11,378 nucleotides of DNA from Clostridiales bacterium (GTDB lineage Bacteria > Bacillota > Clostridia > Lachnospirales > Lachnospiraceae). Made by a program: the position numbers and the translations under genes. The notes below the pieces were generated by a model that ran no database searches, had not been told where the DNA came from, and saw only the letters and a list, made by a program, of their open reading frames with translations. Location: contig JAGZJZ010000107.1 in NCBI GenBank assembly GCA_018365455.1, forward strand, positions 1 through 11,378. Direction: 5' to 3'. Below are positions 5,402-11,378 of this stretch, piece after piece (positions within the stretch are counted from its first letter, which is position 1; every line of letters begins with the position of its first letter).

Positions 5402-6916
5402 ATGGAAACGAAGATCCAAAATATGAGAGACATTATACAATACGCAGCAGATCAGTATGGGGAGGCCCCGGCAATCCGTTATAAGGTGCGTAAGGAAGTG
5501 ATTACCAAAACCTACCTGGACATTCAAAAAGACAGTGAAGCATTCAGCAGGTCACTGGAAAAACTGGATATGCTAAAAAAGCATGTGGCTGTCATAGGTC
5601 CTACTACATATCAATGGATAATCAGCTATTTTGGAACGGTTAATTCAGGCAGTGTGGCAGTGCCTCTGGATGCACAGCTGCCCGCAGAAGAAGTGTGTGA
5701 GCTATTAAACCGTGCGGATATCAGCGTTCTGGTGTTTGATGAACTGCGAAAGGATCTGGTACAGGCTGTAAAAGAGAAATGTCCGGGAATTCAATATTTG
5801 ATATCCATGCAGGCTTTGGAGCATTTGGATGAAATGCTGTCATTTAGCAGGCTGCTTGAAGAAAATGCAGGAAGTTTTTCGGCTGATATAGACTGTGATA
5901 AAATGACAGCGATTCTTTTTACATCCGGGACAACCGGAAAAAGCAAAGGTGTTATGCTGAGCCACCGCAATCTGGCGGATAATGCAGTGTGTCTGGATAT
6001 GAAGATTCCGGCAGGCACCATTTCCATGACGCTTTTGCCTATCCACCATGCATATTGCTTTACCATGGATATTTTAAAAGCTATTTACATCGGAATGGTT
6101 ATCTGCATCAATGATTCCATTATGCACGTGCAGAAGAACATGAAATTGTTTAAACCGGAAATCGTCCTACTGGTGCCGATGGTGATTGAATCACTGTACG
6201 CAAAGCTTGTAGATGCAACCGGGATTTTACCAAAGAAAATGGTTGCTAAAGCGGCTCTTGGCGGAAATCTGAAAACGATCTGCAGCGGGGGTGCCTATTT
6301 GAATCCGGATTTAATTGACGGATTTCAGGCATATGGCATCCGCATTCTCCAGGGATACGGAATGACAGAATGTTCTCCGGTTATCAGTACCAATCTGGAG
6401 TGGGACAGCCGTAAAAATTCTGTCGGGAAGCTGCTGCCGGGGTGTGAAGTGAAAATAGTAGAGGAAGAAATCTGGGTGAAAAGCCCTTCCGTGATGCTTG
6501 GATACTATAAAATGCCAAAGGAAACGGCAGAGACGCTGGAAGACGGATGGCTAAAAACCGGTGATCTGGGTTACGCAGATGAAGATCATTTTCTGTACAT
6601 TACAGGCCGGAAAAAGAATCTGATCATCTTAAATAACGGGGAAAATGTCTCGCCCGAGGAACTGGAAAACGAAATCAGTAAGGCACCTCTGGTAAAAGAA
6701 ATAATTGTGAGTGAGAAAGACAGCCTGATTCAGGCGGAGATCTTCCCCGACTATGAATATGCAAAGAAGAAACGCATGAAAAACATCGAAGCAGAGCTGC
6801 AGAACATTCTGGATGCGTATAATAAAGACAGACCGGTTTATAAGAGAATTCATGGATTGAAGGTCCGGGAAGAAGAATTTGTAAAGACACCTTCCAAAAA
6901 GATCAAAAGGGTTTAA
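5402..6916 (+). CDS. AMP-forming acyl ligase (acyl-ACP/CoA synthetase family)
   Basis: 504 aa ANL-superfamily enzyme. It activates a carboxylic acid with ATP to acyl-AMP and then transfers it to a thiol, either CoA or a carrier arm. Motifs are intact: phosphate loop TSGTTGKSKG (174-183), GYGMTE (318-323), TGDLG (386-390), hinge region ITGRKKNLIILNNGENVSPEELE, and PSKKIKR at the very end with the catalytic Lys. The series resembles long-chain fatty acyl ligases (FadD/FAAL-like) more than NRPS adenylation domains, and no amino-acid specificity code is read here. The start at 5402 is supported by GGAGG (5392-5396) 5 bases upstream; an ATG at 5369 lacks a ribosome-binding site. Its position after the ACP gene suggests direct loading of that ACP. 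The acid used is unknown. Confidence 0.9.
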   Translation: METKIQNMRDIIQYAADQYGEAPAIRYKVRKEVITKTYLDIQKDSEAFSRSLEKLDMLKKHVAVIGPTTYQWIISYFGTVNSGSVAVPLDAQLPAEEVCELLNRADISVLVFDELRKDLVQAVKEKCPGIQYLISMQALEHLDEMLSFSRLLEENAGSFSADIDCDKMTAILFTSGTTGKSKGVMLSHRNLADNAVCLDMKIPAGTISMTLLPIHHAYCFTMDILKAIYIGMVICINDSIMHVQKNMKLFKPEIVLLVPMVIESLYAKLVDATGILPKKMVAKAALGGNLKTICSGGAYLNPDLIDGFQAYGIRILQGYGMTECSPVISTNLEWDSRKNSVGKLLPGCEVKIVEEEIWVKSPSVMLGYYKMPKETAETLEDGWLKTGDLGYADEDHFLYITGRKKNLIILNNGENVSPEELENEISKAPLVKEIIVSEKDSLIQAEIFPDYEYAKKKRMKNIEAELQNILDAYNKDRPVYKRIHGLKVREEEFVKTPSKKIKRV

Positions 6917-6921
6917 GACTA

Positions 6922-6950
6922 TTGTAATTGCTGCTCATTCCGTATACAAT
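6922..6950 (+). promoter_or_regulatory. Candidate promoter for the CorA gene
   Basis: TTGTAA (6922-6927) and TACAAT (6945-6950) are 17 bp apart, placing a start near 6957 and a leader of about 40 bases. The same bases form a 6-bp inverted repeat (ATTGTA at 6921-6926, TACAAT at 6945-6950). No terminator is seen between the ligase stop and this site, so CorA could be read both with the operon and alone. Confidence 0.4.
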
Positions 6951-6995
6951 ATGAATAGAAGAAGTGTCATATTGATATGGATTGGAGTTAGTGGA

Positions 6996-7916
6996 ATGCG
7001 ATATTATGTACAGGATAAATTAATACTTTTAAAAAAGGGAGAGACTCCGCCGGAAGGGCATGTTCTGGTGGAATGCCTCTCTTCATCGGAATATAAGAAG
7101 CGATACGAGAAAACCCTTCACGTGGATTTATTGACCAGAAGCCTTGGAAATGTGGAGTTCTGTAAAGCGGATGTGCTGAGAAACTGCATCGTGGGAACGT
7201 TTGTAATACCCTGTAAGGAAGACCTTCTGGAAAAAGAATCCGGGTTTGGTTATTACATGGATAAGGAAAAGCTACTCTTTGTAGATGATAACCACATTGT
7301 GGAAAAAATGCTGGAGGAAATCTGCCAGATCCAGGTACTTCCCAAAACATATGTAGCCCATGTATTTTTTGAATTTCTAGAATATCTCACCAGGGATGAT
7401 GTGATTTTCTTACAGAAGTATGAGGAAAAGCTGGAGGAAATGGAAGAAAGCCTCTCCAATTCCGACACCAGAGAGTTCAATAAAAAGCTGTTAAAATGCA
7501 GAAGGGAATTGCTAAAACTCAATGCCTATTATCAGCAGCTGATGGATTTAAGTGATACCCTGAGTGAAAACCAGAACCGGCTGTTTAACCGGGAAGACTG
7601 CAGGCTCTTCACTTTTTATACAAAGCGTGTGGAGCGTTTTTACGATACCACCCACATGCTCCGGGAGTATTCTATGCAGCTGCGGGAAATGTACCAGTCC
7701 CAGATCGATATCCACCAGAATAAAGTGATGCAGTTTTTGACCGTAGTAACCACAATTTTTATGCCCCTGACGCTGATTGCAGGATGGTATGGCATGAATT
7801 TTGCCAACATGCCCGAACTCAAAACGAAATATGGATATGGAATTATCATTCTGGTTAGTATCCTGGTTACCGGAATCGAAATCTGGTATTTCAAGATCAA
7901 AAAGTGGTTTAAGTGA
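6996..7916 (+). CDS. CorA-family divalent cation transporter
   Basis: 306 aa. CorA proteins are homopentameric channels for Mg2+ (or Co2+/Ni2+) in the cytoplasmic membrane. The family signature GMN is at 266-268 within WYGMNF. It sits at the end of the first membrane segment (about 245-265, VMQFLTVVTTIFMPLTLIAG). A second segment follows (about 279-298, YGIIILVSILVTGIEIWYF) with a basic end, KIKKWFK. The preceding soluble part has long charged helices (YEEKLEEMEESLSN, LREMYQSQIDIHQNKV) typical of the funnel and stalk. The start at 6996 is chosen because GGAG (6984-6987) is 8 bases upstream; an ATG at 6951 has no ribosome-binding site and overlaps the candidate -10 region. It lies 79 bases after the ligase; a functional link to that operon is doubtful. 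Confidence 0.9.
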   Translation: MRYYVQDKLILLKKGETPPEGHVLVECLSSSEYKKRYEKTLHVDLLTRSLGNVEFCKADVLRNCIVGTFVIPCKEDLLEKESGFGYYMDKEKLLFVDDNHIVEKMLEEICQIQVLPKTYVAHVFFEFLEYLTRDDVIFLQKYEEKLEEMEESLSNSDTREFNKKLLKCRRELLKLNAYYQQLMDLSDTLSENQNRLFNREDCRLFTFYTKRVERFYDTTHMLREYSMQLREMYQSQIDIHQNKVMQFLTVVTTIFMPLTLIAGWYGMNFANMPELKTKYGYGIIILVSILVTGIEIWYFKIKKWFK

Positions 7917-7933
7917 ATACAAGACAGGGCATT

Positions 7934-7967
7934 AAAAAAGCGGGGTTGCTATCGGACCCGCTTTTTT
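7934..7967. terminator. Bidirectional intrinsic terminator
   Basis: AAAAAAGCGGG (7934-7944) pairs perfectly with CCCGCTTTTTT (7957-7967) across a 12-base loop. It has a T tract on either strand. It lies 17 bases past the CorA stop and 24 bases past the stop of the small minus-strand gene, so it can end both converging transcripts. Confidence 0.92.
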
Positions 7968-7991
7968 CGCTTATTTAACCGTTATGTTTGA

Positions 7992-8102
7992 TTATTTCAC
8001 CCGCACTGTTTTTCTTTTTAAAGATAGGAACTGTAATGCTACCATCGCAGAACCGTTTACTAACAATCCCAGAGTTACTATCATACCTGCCATTACTGCC
8101 AT
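7992..8102 (-). CDS. Small single-pass membrane peptide, 36 aa
   Basis: This short gene has a complete set of expression signals. AAGGAG (plus-strand coordinates 8111-8116) lies 8 bases before the ATG. A promoter TTGTCA-17 bp-TAGAAT sits at 8138-8166, and the bidirectional terminator follows. The peptide starts MAVMAGMIVTLGLLVNGSA, is hydrophobic to about residue 28, and ends with a basic tail (KRK...RVK). One membrane helix with a positively charged C-terminus is the general form of type I toxins (Fst, TxpA/BsrG, holin-like) and also of small accessory membrane proteins. I do not recognise a family. No antisense RNA promoter is clear on the plus strand within the gene, so the toxin reading is only inference. 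That it is a real gene is well supported by its signals. Confidence 0.68.
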   Translation of the reverse strand: MAVMAGMIVTLGLLVNGSAMVALQFLSLKRKTVRVK

Positions 8103-8137
8103 CTCTACCACTCCTTATCGTGTGATTTATTTAACGT

Positions 8138-8166
8138 ATTCTATCACTTTTTTTGTTGTTTGACAA
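8138..8166 (-). promoter_or_regulatory. Sigma-A promoter of the small minus-strand gene
   Basis: Read on the minus strand, TTGTCA (8166-8161) and TAGAAT (8143-8138) are separated by exactly 17 bp, five of six consensus matches each. The start would be near 8131, leaving a leader of about 28 bases with the ribosome-binding site. Confidence 0.72.
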
Positions 8167-8414
8167 ATTTTGAACAATCCTATTTATATGGTAAGAACAG
8201 AAAAATATTGTATAAATTTAGATACATTGACGAAAATTTAACACAATCCTTGTATAAAATTTAACGAACATCGTTCAGACCTAAAAGGATATTTTAAATA
8301 ATTACTTAAAAGAACTTTGGCTTTTTATGAAAAATAGTAGAAAATGGAAAATTTTGTGCGGATAAGAAAAATTTGTGGAAAATCATAAAGGATGGTGAAT
8401 TATACATTATTTCG

Positions 8415-8423
8415 TGATATACT
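8415..8423 (+). promoter_or_regulatory. Extended -10 promoter for the peptidase
   Basis: TGATATACT is a TGn-extended -10 box (TATACT at 8418-8423). No good -35 is present at 16-18 bp, as is usual for extended -10 promoters. The leader to the ATG at 8541 would be about 110 bases. Confidence 0.4.
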
Positions 8424-8540
8424 ATTGATTCATAAAGCTTGAAAAATGTTCCGGACAACAAAAACAGTAAGAAGATGAGAAATTCGTGTTGGTACAAACC
8501 CAAATTTAATTAAAGTTATATAGTATTTCAGGAGGTAAAA

Positions 8541-9653
8541 ATGGACAGAGAACGGATGATTAAGGAATTTTGCCGCTTAGTATCCATCGATTCCCCTTCT
8601 TTTTCGGAGCGGGAGATGGCAGATTATCTGATTGGTGTATTTGCAGAGAATCAGATTATGCTGGAAGAAGATAAAGCCGGTAGTTTTTTTGGCGGGAATT
8701 GCGGAAATCTGTATGGCTATTGGAAAGGGACATTAGAAGGGGATCCTATTTTGTTTTCCATGCACATGGATACCGTAGAGCCGGCAAAAGGGAAGAAGGC
8801 CGTGGTACATGAGGATGGAAAGATAACCAGCGATGGGACAACGGTTCTTGGAGCCGATGATTTGGCGGCAATCGCTGAGGTGATCGAGGCGGTTCGCAGT
8901 ATTACAGAACAAAAATCTGCTCACCGGGATGTGGAATTTCTGATCTCCATAGCAGAAGAGCAGCATCTGCGGGGCAGCCAGGTGTTTGATTTCTCCAGGT
9001 TAAAAGCAAAGGAATCGTATGTACTGGATAAAACCGGGCAAATTGGAAGTGCAGCAGTGGCGGCGCCTTCCCTGGCGACCTTTGAAGCAGTGGTACGGGG
9101 AAAAGCAGCGCATGCGGGATTTGCGCCGGAAGAAGGTGTAAACGCCGTTTTGATAGCAACAAAAGCGGTAACACGGATTCCACTGGGACATGTGGGGACG
9201 GAAATGACCGTAAATATCGGCAGCATCCAAAGTGATTTTGCAACCAACATCGTGCCGTCTGCCTGTACGGTAAAAGGCGAGGTGCGCAGCTTCTCCCATG
9301 AGGCGGTGTTGAGGCAGTTAAAGGATATCCACAATATTTTTGAAGAAGAGGCAGCCATACTTGGCGGTTTTGTGGAGTATCAGGAAGAAATCTTATTTCA
9401 GGCATATGTGACACCTGCGGATGCAGAAGTCGTCAGGCGCTATGAAGATGTCTGCAAAAGTCTTGGGATAGAGCCGGTTCTGGAAAGAACATTTGGAGGC
9501 AGTGACCAAAATCATTTATCTGCAAATGGAGTCCGGGGAATGGTCCTGGCATCTGCCATGCAGCAGGCTCATTCAGGCAGTGAGTATACCACCGTAAGTG
9601 ATATGGAAAAGGTGACGAAAATTGTGATGGGGTTAATGGAAAGTGAAATATAA
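8541..9653 (+). CDS. PepT-like M20-family metallopeptidase
   Basis: 370 aa, near the usual length for the peptidase T-like branch of M20 and shorter than classical PepT. These are two-zinc cytoplasmic aminopeptidases that cut small peptides. Metal and catalytic residues line up: MHMDT (His75, catalytic Asp77), GADDLAA (bridging Asp106), EE at 139-140 (general base and ligand), DKTG (Asp163) and AHSGSEY (His344). The dimerisation lid lies between about 174 and 285, with FEAVVRGKAAHAGFAPEEGVNA at its start. Where many members have GADDKAG, this one has GADDLAA. AGGAGG (8530-8535) fixes the start. The aminotransferase follows after 64 bases without a terminator, so the two may be co-transcribed for peptide and amino-acid use. 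The exact peptide preference is not visible. Confidence 0.9.
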   Translation: MDRERMIKEFCRLVSIDSPSFSEREMADYLIGVFAENQIMLEEDKAGSFFGGNCGNLYGYWKGTLEGDPILFSMHMDTVEPAKGKKAVVHEDGKITSDGTTVLGADDLAAIAEVIEAVRSITEQKSAHRDVEFLISIAEEQHLRGSQVFDFSRLKAKESYVLDKTGQIGSAAVAAPSLATFEAVVRGKAAHAGFAPEEGVNAVLIATKAVTRIPLGHVGTEMTVNIGSIQSDFATNIVPSACTVKGEVRSFSHEAVLRQLKDIHNIFEEEAAILGGFVEYQEEILFQAYVTPADAEVVRRYEDVCKSLGIEPVLERTFGGSDQNHLSANGVRGMVLASAMQQAHSGSEYTTVSDMEKVTKIVMGLMESEI

Positions 9654-9717
9654 AATTTAAGTTTCTGTATGAAAAAAGCAAAAGAAGAAGATCATAAGTA
9701 TCGGATAGGAGATTACG

Positions 9718-10899
9718 ATGAAAAAAAGTCAATTTGATAAACTGGTAGACAGAAAAGGCACTAATTGCCTGAAATATGATTTTGCAGCTGAGTTTGGAAG
9801 ACCGGAAGGGTTGATACCGCTATGGGTGGCAGATATGGATTTCTGCGTGCCGGATCAGGTAAAAGAGACCTTGAGGCGGTGCGCCGAGCATGGTGTTTTT
9901 GGTTACACGGATGCAAAGCCGGAGTATTATCAGGTTCTGGGAAAATGGTTTCTGGATCATTTTGGATGGGAGACAGATGCGTCCTGGGTTGTTAAATCTC
10001 CGGGGGTGGTGTTTGCCCTGGCAACTGCAATCCGGGCATTCTCAAGAGAAGGGGAGAGTATTTTGATCCAGCAGCCGGTATATCACCCCTTTGCAAATGT
10101 AATCAAAGCCAATGACCGCAGGCTTGTGGTGAACCAGCTGGTATGTGAAGAGGGTGTCTACCGCATGGATTATGAGGACTTTGAGAAAAAGATTGTGGAA
10201 GAAGAGGTAAAGGTCTTCCTCCTGTGCAGTCCCCATAACCCGGTTGGACGGGTCTGGACCAGAGAAGAGCTGCAAAGAGTGGGGGATATCTGCATGAAGC
10301 ATCATGTACTGGTCGTTTCCGATGAGATCCATTGCGACTTCACTTATCCGGGGTACCAGCATCTGGTATATGCTTCTTTGGGACAGGCATATGCAGACAA
10401 TGCCATTGTGTGTACCGCTCCGAGTAAAACCTTTAATCTGGCTGGACTGCAGGCTTCCAATATTTGGATTCCAAACGCAGACATACGGGAACAGTTTAAA
10501 AAAGAGATTACCAAAACCGGATACAGTGACCTGAATACCTGCGGCCTTGCCGCGTGCCAGGCTGCATATACCTATGGCGGTGAATGGCTGGCTGAGTTAA
10601 AAGAATATCTCACAGGTAATCTGGAATTTGTAAGAACATTTTTAAAAGAAAACCTGCCCCAGATTCATCTTATAGAGCCTCAGGGAACTTATTTATTATG
10701 GGTAGATTTCTGGGAACTGGGGCTTACCGTGGAAGAACTAAATGACTTTTTGGTAGATAAAGCTCATCTGTGGCTAAACGACGGTTCCATGTTCGGTGAG
10801 TGCGGGAGCGGATTCCAGAGAATCAATATTGCCTGCCAGAGAGAAACTTTAAAGAAAGCATTTGAACAGCTGGCAGAAGCCATTGCCGGCTTACGGTAG
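9718..10899 (+). CDS. MalY/PatB-type aminotransferase or C-S lyase
   Basis: 393 aa, standard length for fold-type I PLP enzymes of the MalY/PatB group. These often cleave cystathionine or cysteine conjugates to pyruvate, ammonia and a thiol, and may also transaminate. The N-terminal signature LIPLWVADMDF is typical of the group, followed by HGVFGYTDA. SPHNPVGRVW carries the substrate/PLP-contact Asn, VVSDEIHCDF carries the Asp that contacts the pyridine nitrogen, and APSKTFNLAGLQ holds the PLP-binding Lys237. Near the C-terminus FQRINIACQR has the carboxylate-binding Arg. AGGAG (9707-9711) is 6 bases before the ATG. In this group a regulatory role like that of E. coli MalY is known, but the neighbourhood has no maltose genes, so metabolism of sulfur amino acids is the better guess. 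Confidence 0.9.
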   Translation: MKKSQFDKLVDRKGTNCLKYDFAAEFGRPEGLIPLWVADMDFCVPDQVKETLRRCAEHGVFGYTDAKPEYYQVLGKWFLDHFGWETDASWVVKSPGVVFALATAIRAFSREGESILIQQPVYHPFANVIKANDRRLVVNQLVCEEGVYRMDYEDFEKKIVEEEVKVFLLCSPHNPVGRVWTREELQRVGDICMKHHVLVVSDEIHCDFTYPGYQHLVYASLGQAYADNAIVCTAPSKTFNLAGLQASNIWIPNADIREQFKKEITKTGYSDLNTCGLAACQAAYTYGGEWLAELKEYLTGNLEFVRTFLKENLPQIHLIEPQGTYLLWVDFWELGLTVEELNDFLVDKAHLWLNDGSMFGECGSGFQRINIACQRETLKKAFEQLAEAIAGLR

Positions 10900-10950
10900 G
10901 AGGGACAGAAACTCTGACGCAGGAGCGGCGGATTTAGCGGAGGTAACAGA

Positions 10951-11220
10951 TTGAATACAAACAGTTATGAATTTGATGCTGAAATTAAAAAAGTCCCCGA
11001 TATCGACGGGGCTTATGTAGAGATTCCCTTCGATGTAAGGGAAGTTTTTGGAAAAGGTAGAGTAAAGGTAGATGCTCTTTTTGACGGAGAACCCTATGCC
11101 GGGAGCCTGGTTCGGATGAAGACACCCTGCCATATCATAGGACTTCGCAAAGATATCCGGCAGAAAATCCAAAAACAGCCCGGTGATGTGGTTCATGTAG
11201 TCATAAAAGAGCGTATCTGA
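10951..11220 (+). CDS. DUF1905-family protein
   Basis: 89 aa. The sequence fits DUF1905 (a small beta-barrel-like domain): FDAEIKKVPDIDGAYVEIPF, DVREVFGKGRVKVDALFDG, PYAGSLVRM, then GLRKDIRQKIQKQPGDVVHV near the end. The family's function is not established. It is often joined to a YdeI/OmdA-type C-terminal part, which is absent here; the protein ends directly after the domain. The start is TTG, chosen because CGGAGG (10938-10943) is 7 bases upstream and no in-frame ATG precedes the conserved core. It follows the aminotransferase by 51 bases with no terminator, so it may be read through from it. Its stop lies 8 bases from the stop of a convergent gene. Confidence 0.82.
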   Translation: MNTNSYEFDAEIKKVPDIDGAYVEIPFDVREVFGKGRVKVDALFDGEPYAGSLVRMKTPCHIIGLRKDIRQKIQKQPGDVVHVVIKERI

Positions 11221-11228
11221 AATTGATG

Positions 11229-11378
11229 TTACGACTGTCTGGTGTGGGGAATCCGCTGGGGCCATCCAGGAATATTCCCATTTAATACGGCGGTGAACAT
11301 TCTTTCTTTCACGCCGGGATTTTCCGCATTAAGCTGTCGGATCAGATTTTTCGCATACTCTCTTTTGGTATAGCCGTC
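11229..11378 (-). CDS. Unidentified protein, C-terminal 49 residues only
   Basis: A frame open from the window edge ends at a TAA whose complement is at 11229-11231. The visible part reads YTKREYAKNLIRQLNAENPGVK..., then FTAVLNGNIPGWPQRIP, and ends with a polar tail. The composition is protein-like (helix-forming first half, then a Gly/Pro/Trp-rich turn), and the frame stays open across the whole edge segment. I do not recognise the family, and the start lies outside the window. It converges on the DUF1905 gene with only 8 bases between the stops and no terminator in the gap, so the two transcripts probably overlap. Confidence 0.6.
   Translation of the reverse strand, partial: DGYTKREYAKNLIRQLNAENPGVKERMFTAVLNGNIPGWPQRIPHTRQS

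Larger units (their letters stand above)
8103..8540. other. AT-rich divergent intergenic region
   Basis: This stretch of 438 bases separates the small minus-strand gene from the peptidase. It holds the minus-strand promoter (8138-8166), a possible plus-strand -35 TTGACA sharing the same bases (8160-8165), two near-copies of a TTGTATAAATTTA word (8208-8220 and 8250-8263), the dyad GAAC-ATC-GTTC (8266-8276), an extended -10 promoter (8415-8423) and the peptidase ribosome-binding site AGGAGG (8530-8535). A 65-codon minus-strand frame (8306-8503) has no ribosome-binding site and AT-driven composition, so no gene is called. Confidence 0.7.

Noticed and set aside
8266..8276. GAAC-ATC-GTTC dyad resembling a Gram-positive LexA (SOS) box
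   Set aside because: The known box needs four bases between GAAC and GTTC; here there are three, and the neighbouring genes are not damage-response genes.
8306..8503. 65-codon minus-strand open frame in the AT-rich region
   Set aside because: It starts with TTG, has no ribosome-binding site, and its Phe/Leu/Ile-rich content is what AT-rich DNA gives in a random open frame.
8902..9414. 170-codon minus-strand open frame inside the peptidase gene
   Set aside because: It lies wholly within a well-supported M20 peptidase, has no family features and has Pro/Leu/Ser/His-rich shadow-frame composition.

Overview
The window looks like chromosomal DNA of an anaerobic gut-type Firmicute, most likely a Lachnospiraceae relative. 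The grounds are strong GGAGG ribosome-binding sites, sigma-A-like promoters, moderate G+C, short intergenic gaps, TTG start use, and the protein types present (stand-alone NifX/NifB-like protein, Cof-type HAD phosphatase, PepT-like M20 peptidase, MalY-type aminotransferase, DUF1905 protein). The taxonomic call is inference from style, not a database match.

Layout. Bases 1-110 hold a hairpin-rich, repeat-like stretch. Next come a NifX-like protein with a His/Cys-rich tail (171-584) and a Cof-type HAD phosphatase (784-1602) that ends in an intrinsic terminator. A 363-base gap then carries a MerR-type promoter (19-bp spacer with a 16-bp dyad) and a striking 23-bp hairpin that starts at about the predicted transcription start. 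This leads a tight six-gene operon (1966-6916): MerR regulator, SCP-2-like lipid-binding protein, membrane-anchored alpha/beta hydrolase, stand-alone condensation-domain acyltransferase, acyl carrier protein, and AMP-forming acyl ligase. A CorA-type divalent cation transporter (6996-7916) follows, possibly with its own promoter, and ends at a strong bidirectional terminator.

On the minus strand just beyond that terminator (7992-8102) is a 36-codon gene for a one-helix, basic-tailed membrane peptide, with its own promoter and ribosome-binding site. An AT-rich leader of about 440 bases precedes a PepT-like M20 metallopeptidase (8541-9653), a MalY/PatB aminotransferase or C-S lyase (9718-10899) and a DUF1905 protein (10951-11220). 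The window ends inside an unidentified minus-strand gene (11229-11378).

How the genes may work together. The six-gene operon has the parts of a minimal NRPS-like acyl pathway. The ligase would adenylate a carboxylic acid and load it on the ACP. The free-standing condensation protein would move the acyl group to an amine or hydroxyl. The anchored hydrolase would release or trim the product, the SCP-2 protein would bind a hydrophobic ligand, and the MerR protein would control expression, perhaps by sensing the product or a substrate. No adenylation-condensation megasynthase is present, and the product is unknown. This cluster is the best candidate in the window for an undescribed system. The peptidase and aminotransferase pair looks like ordinary peptide and amino-acid catabolism.
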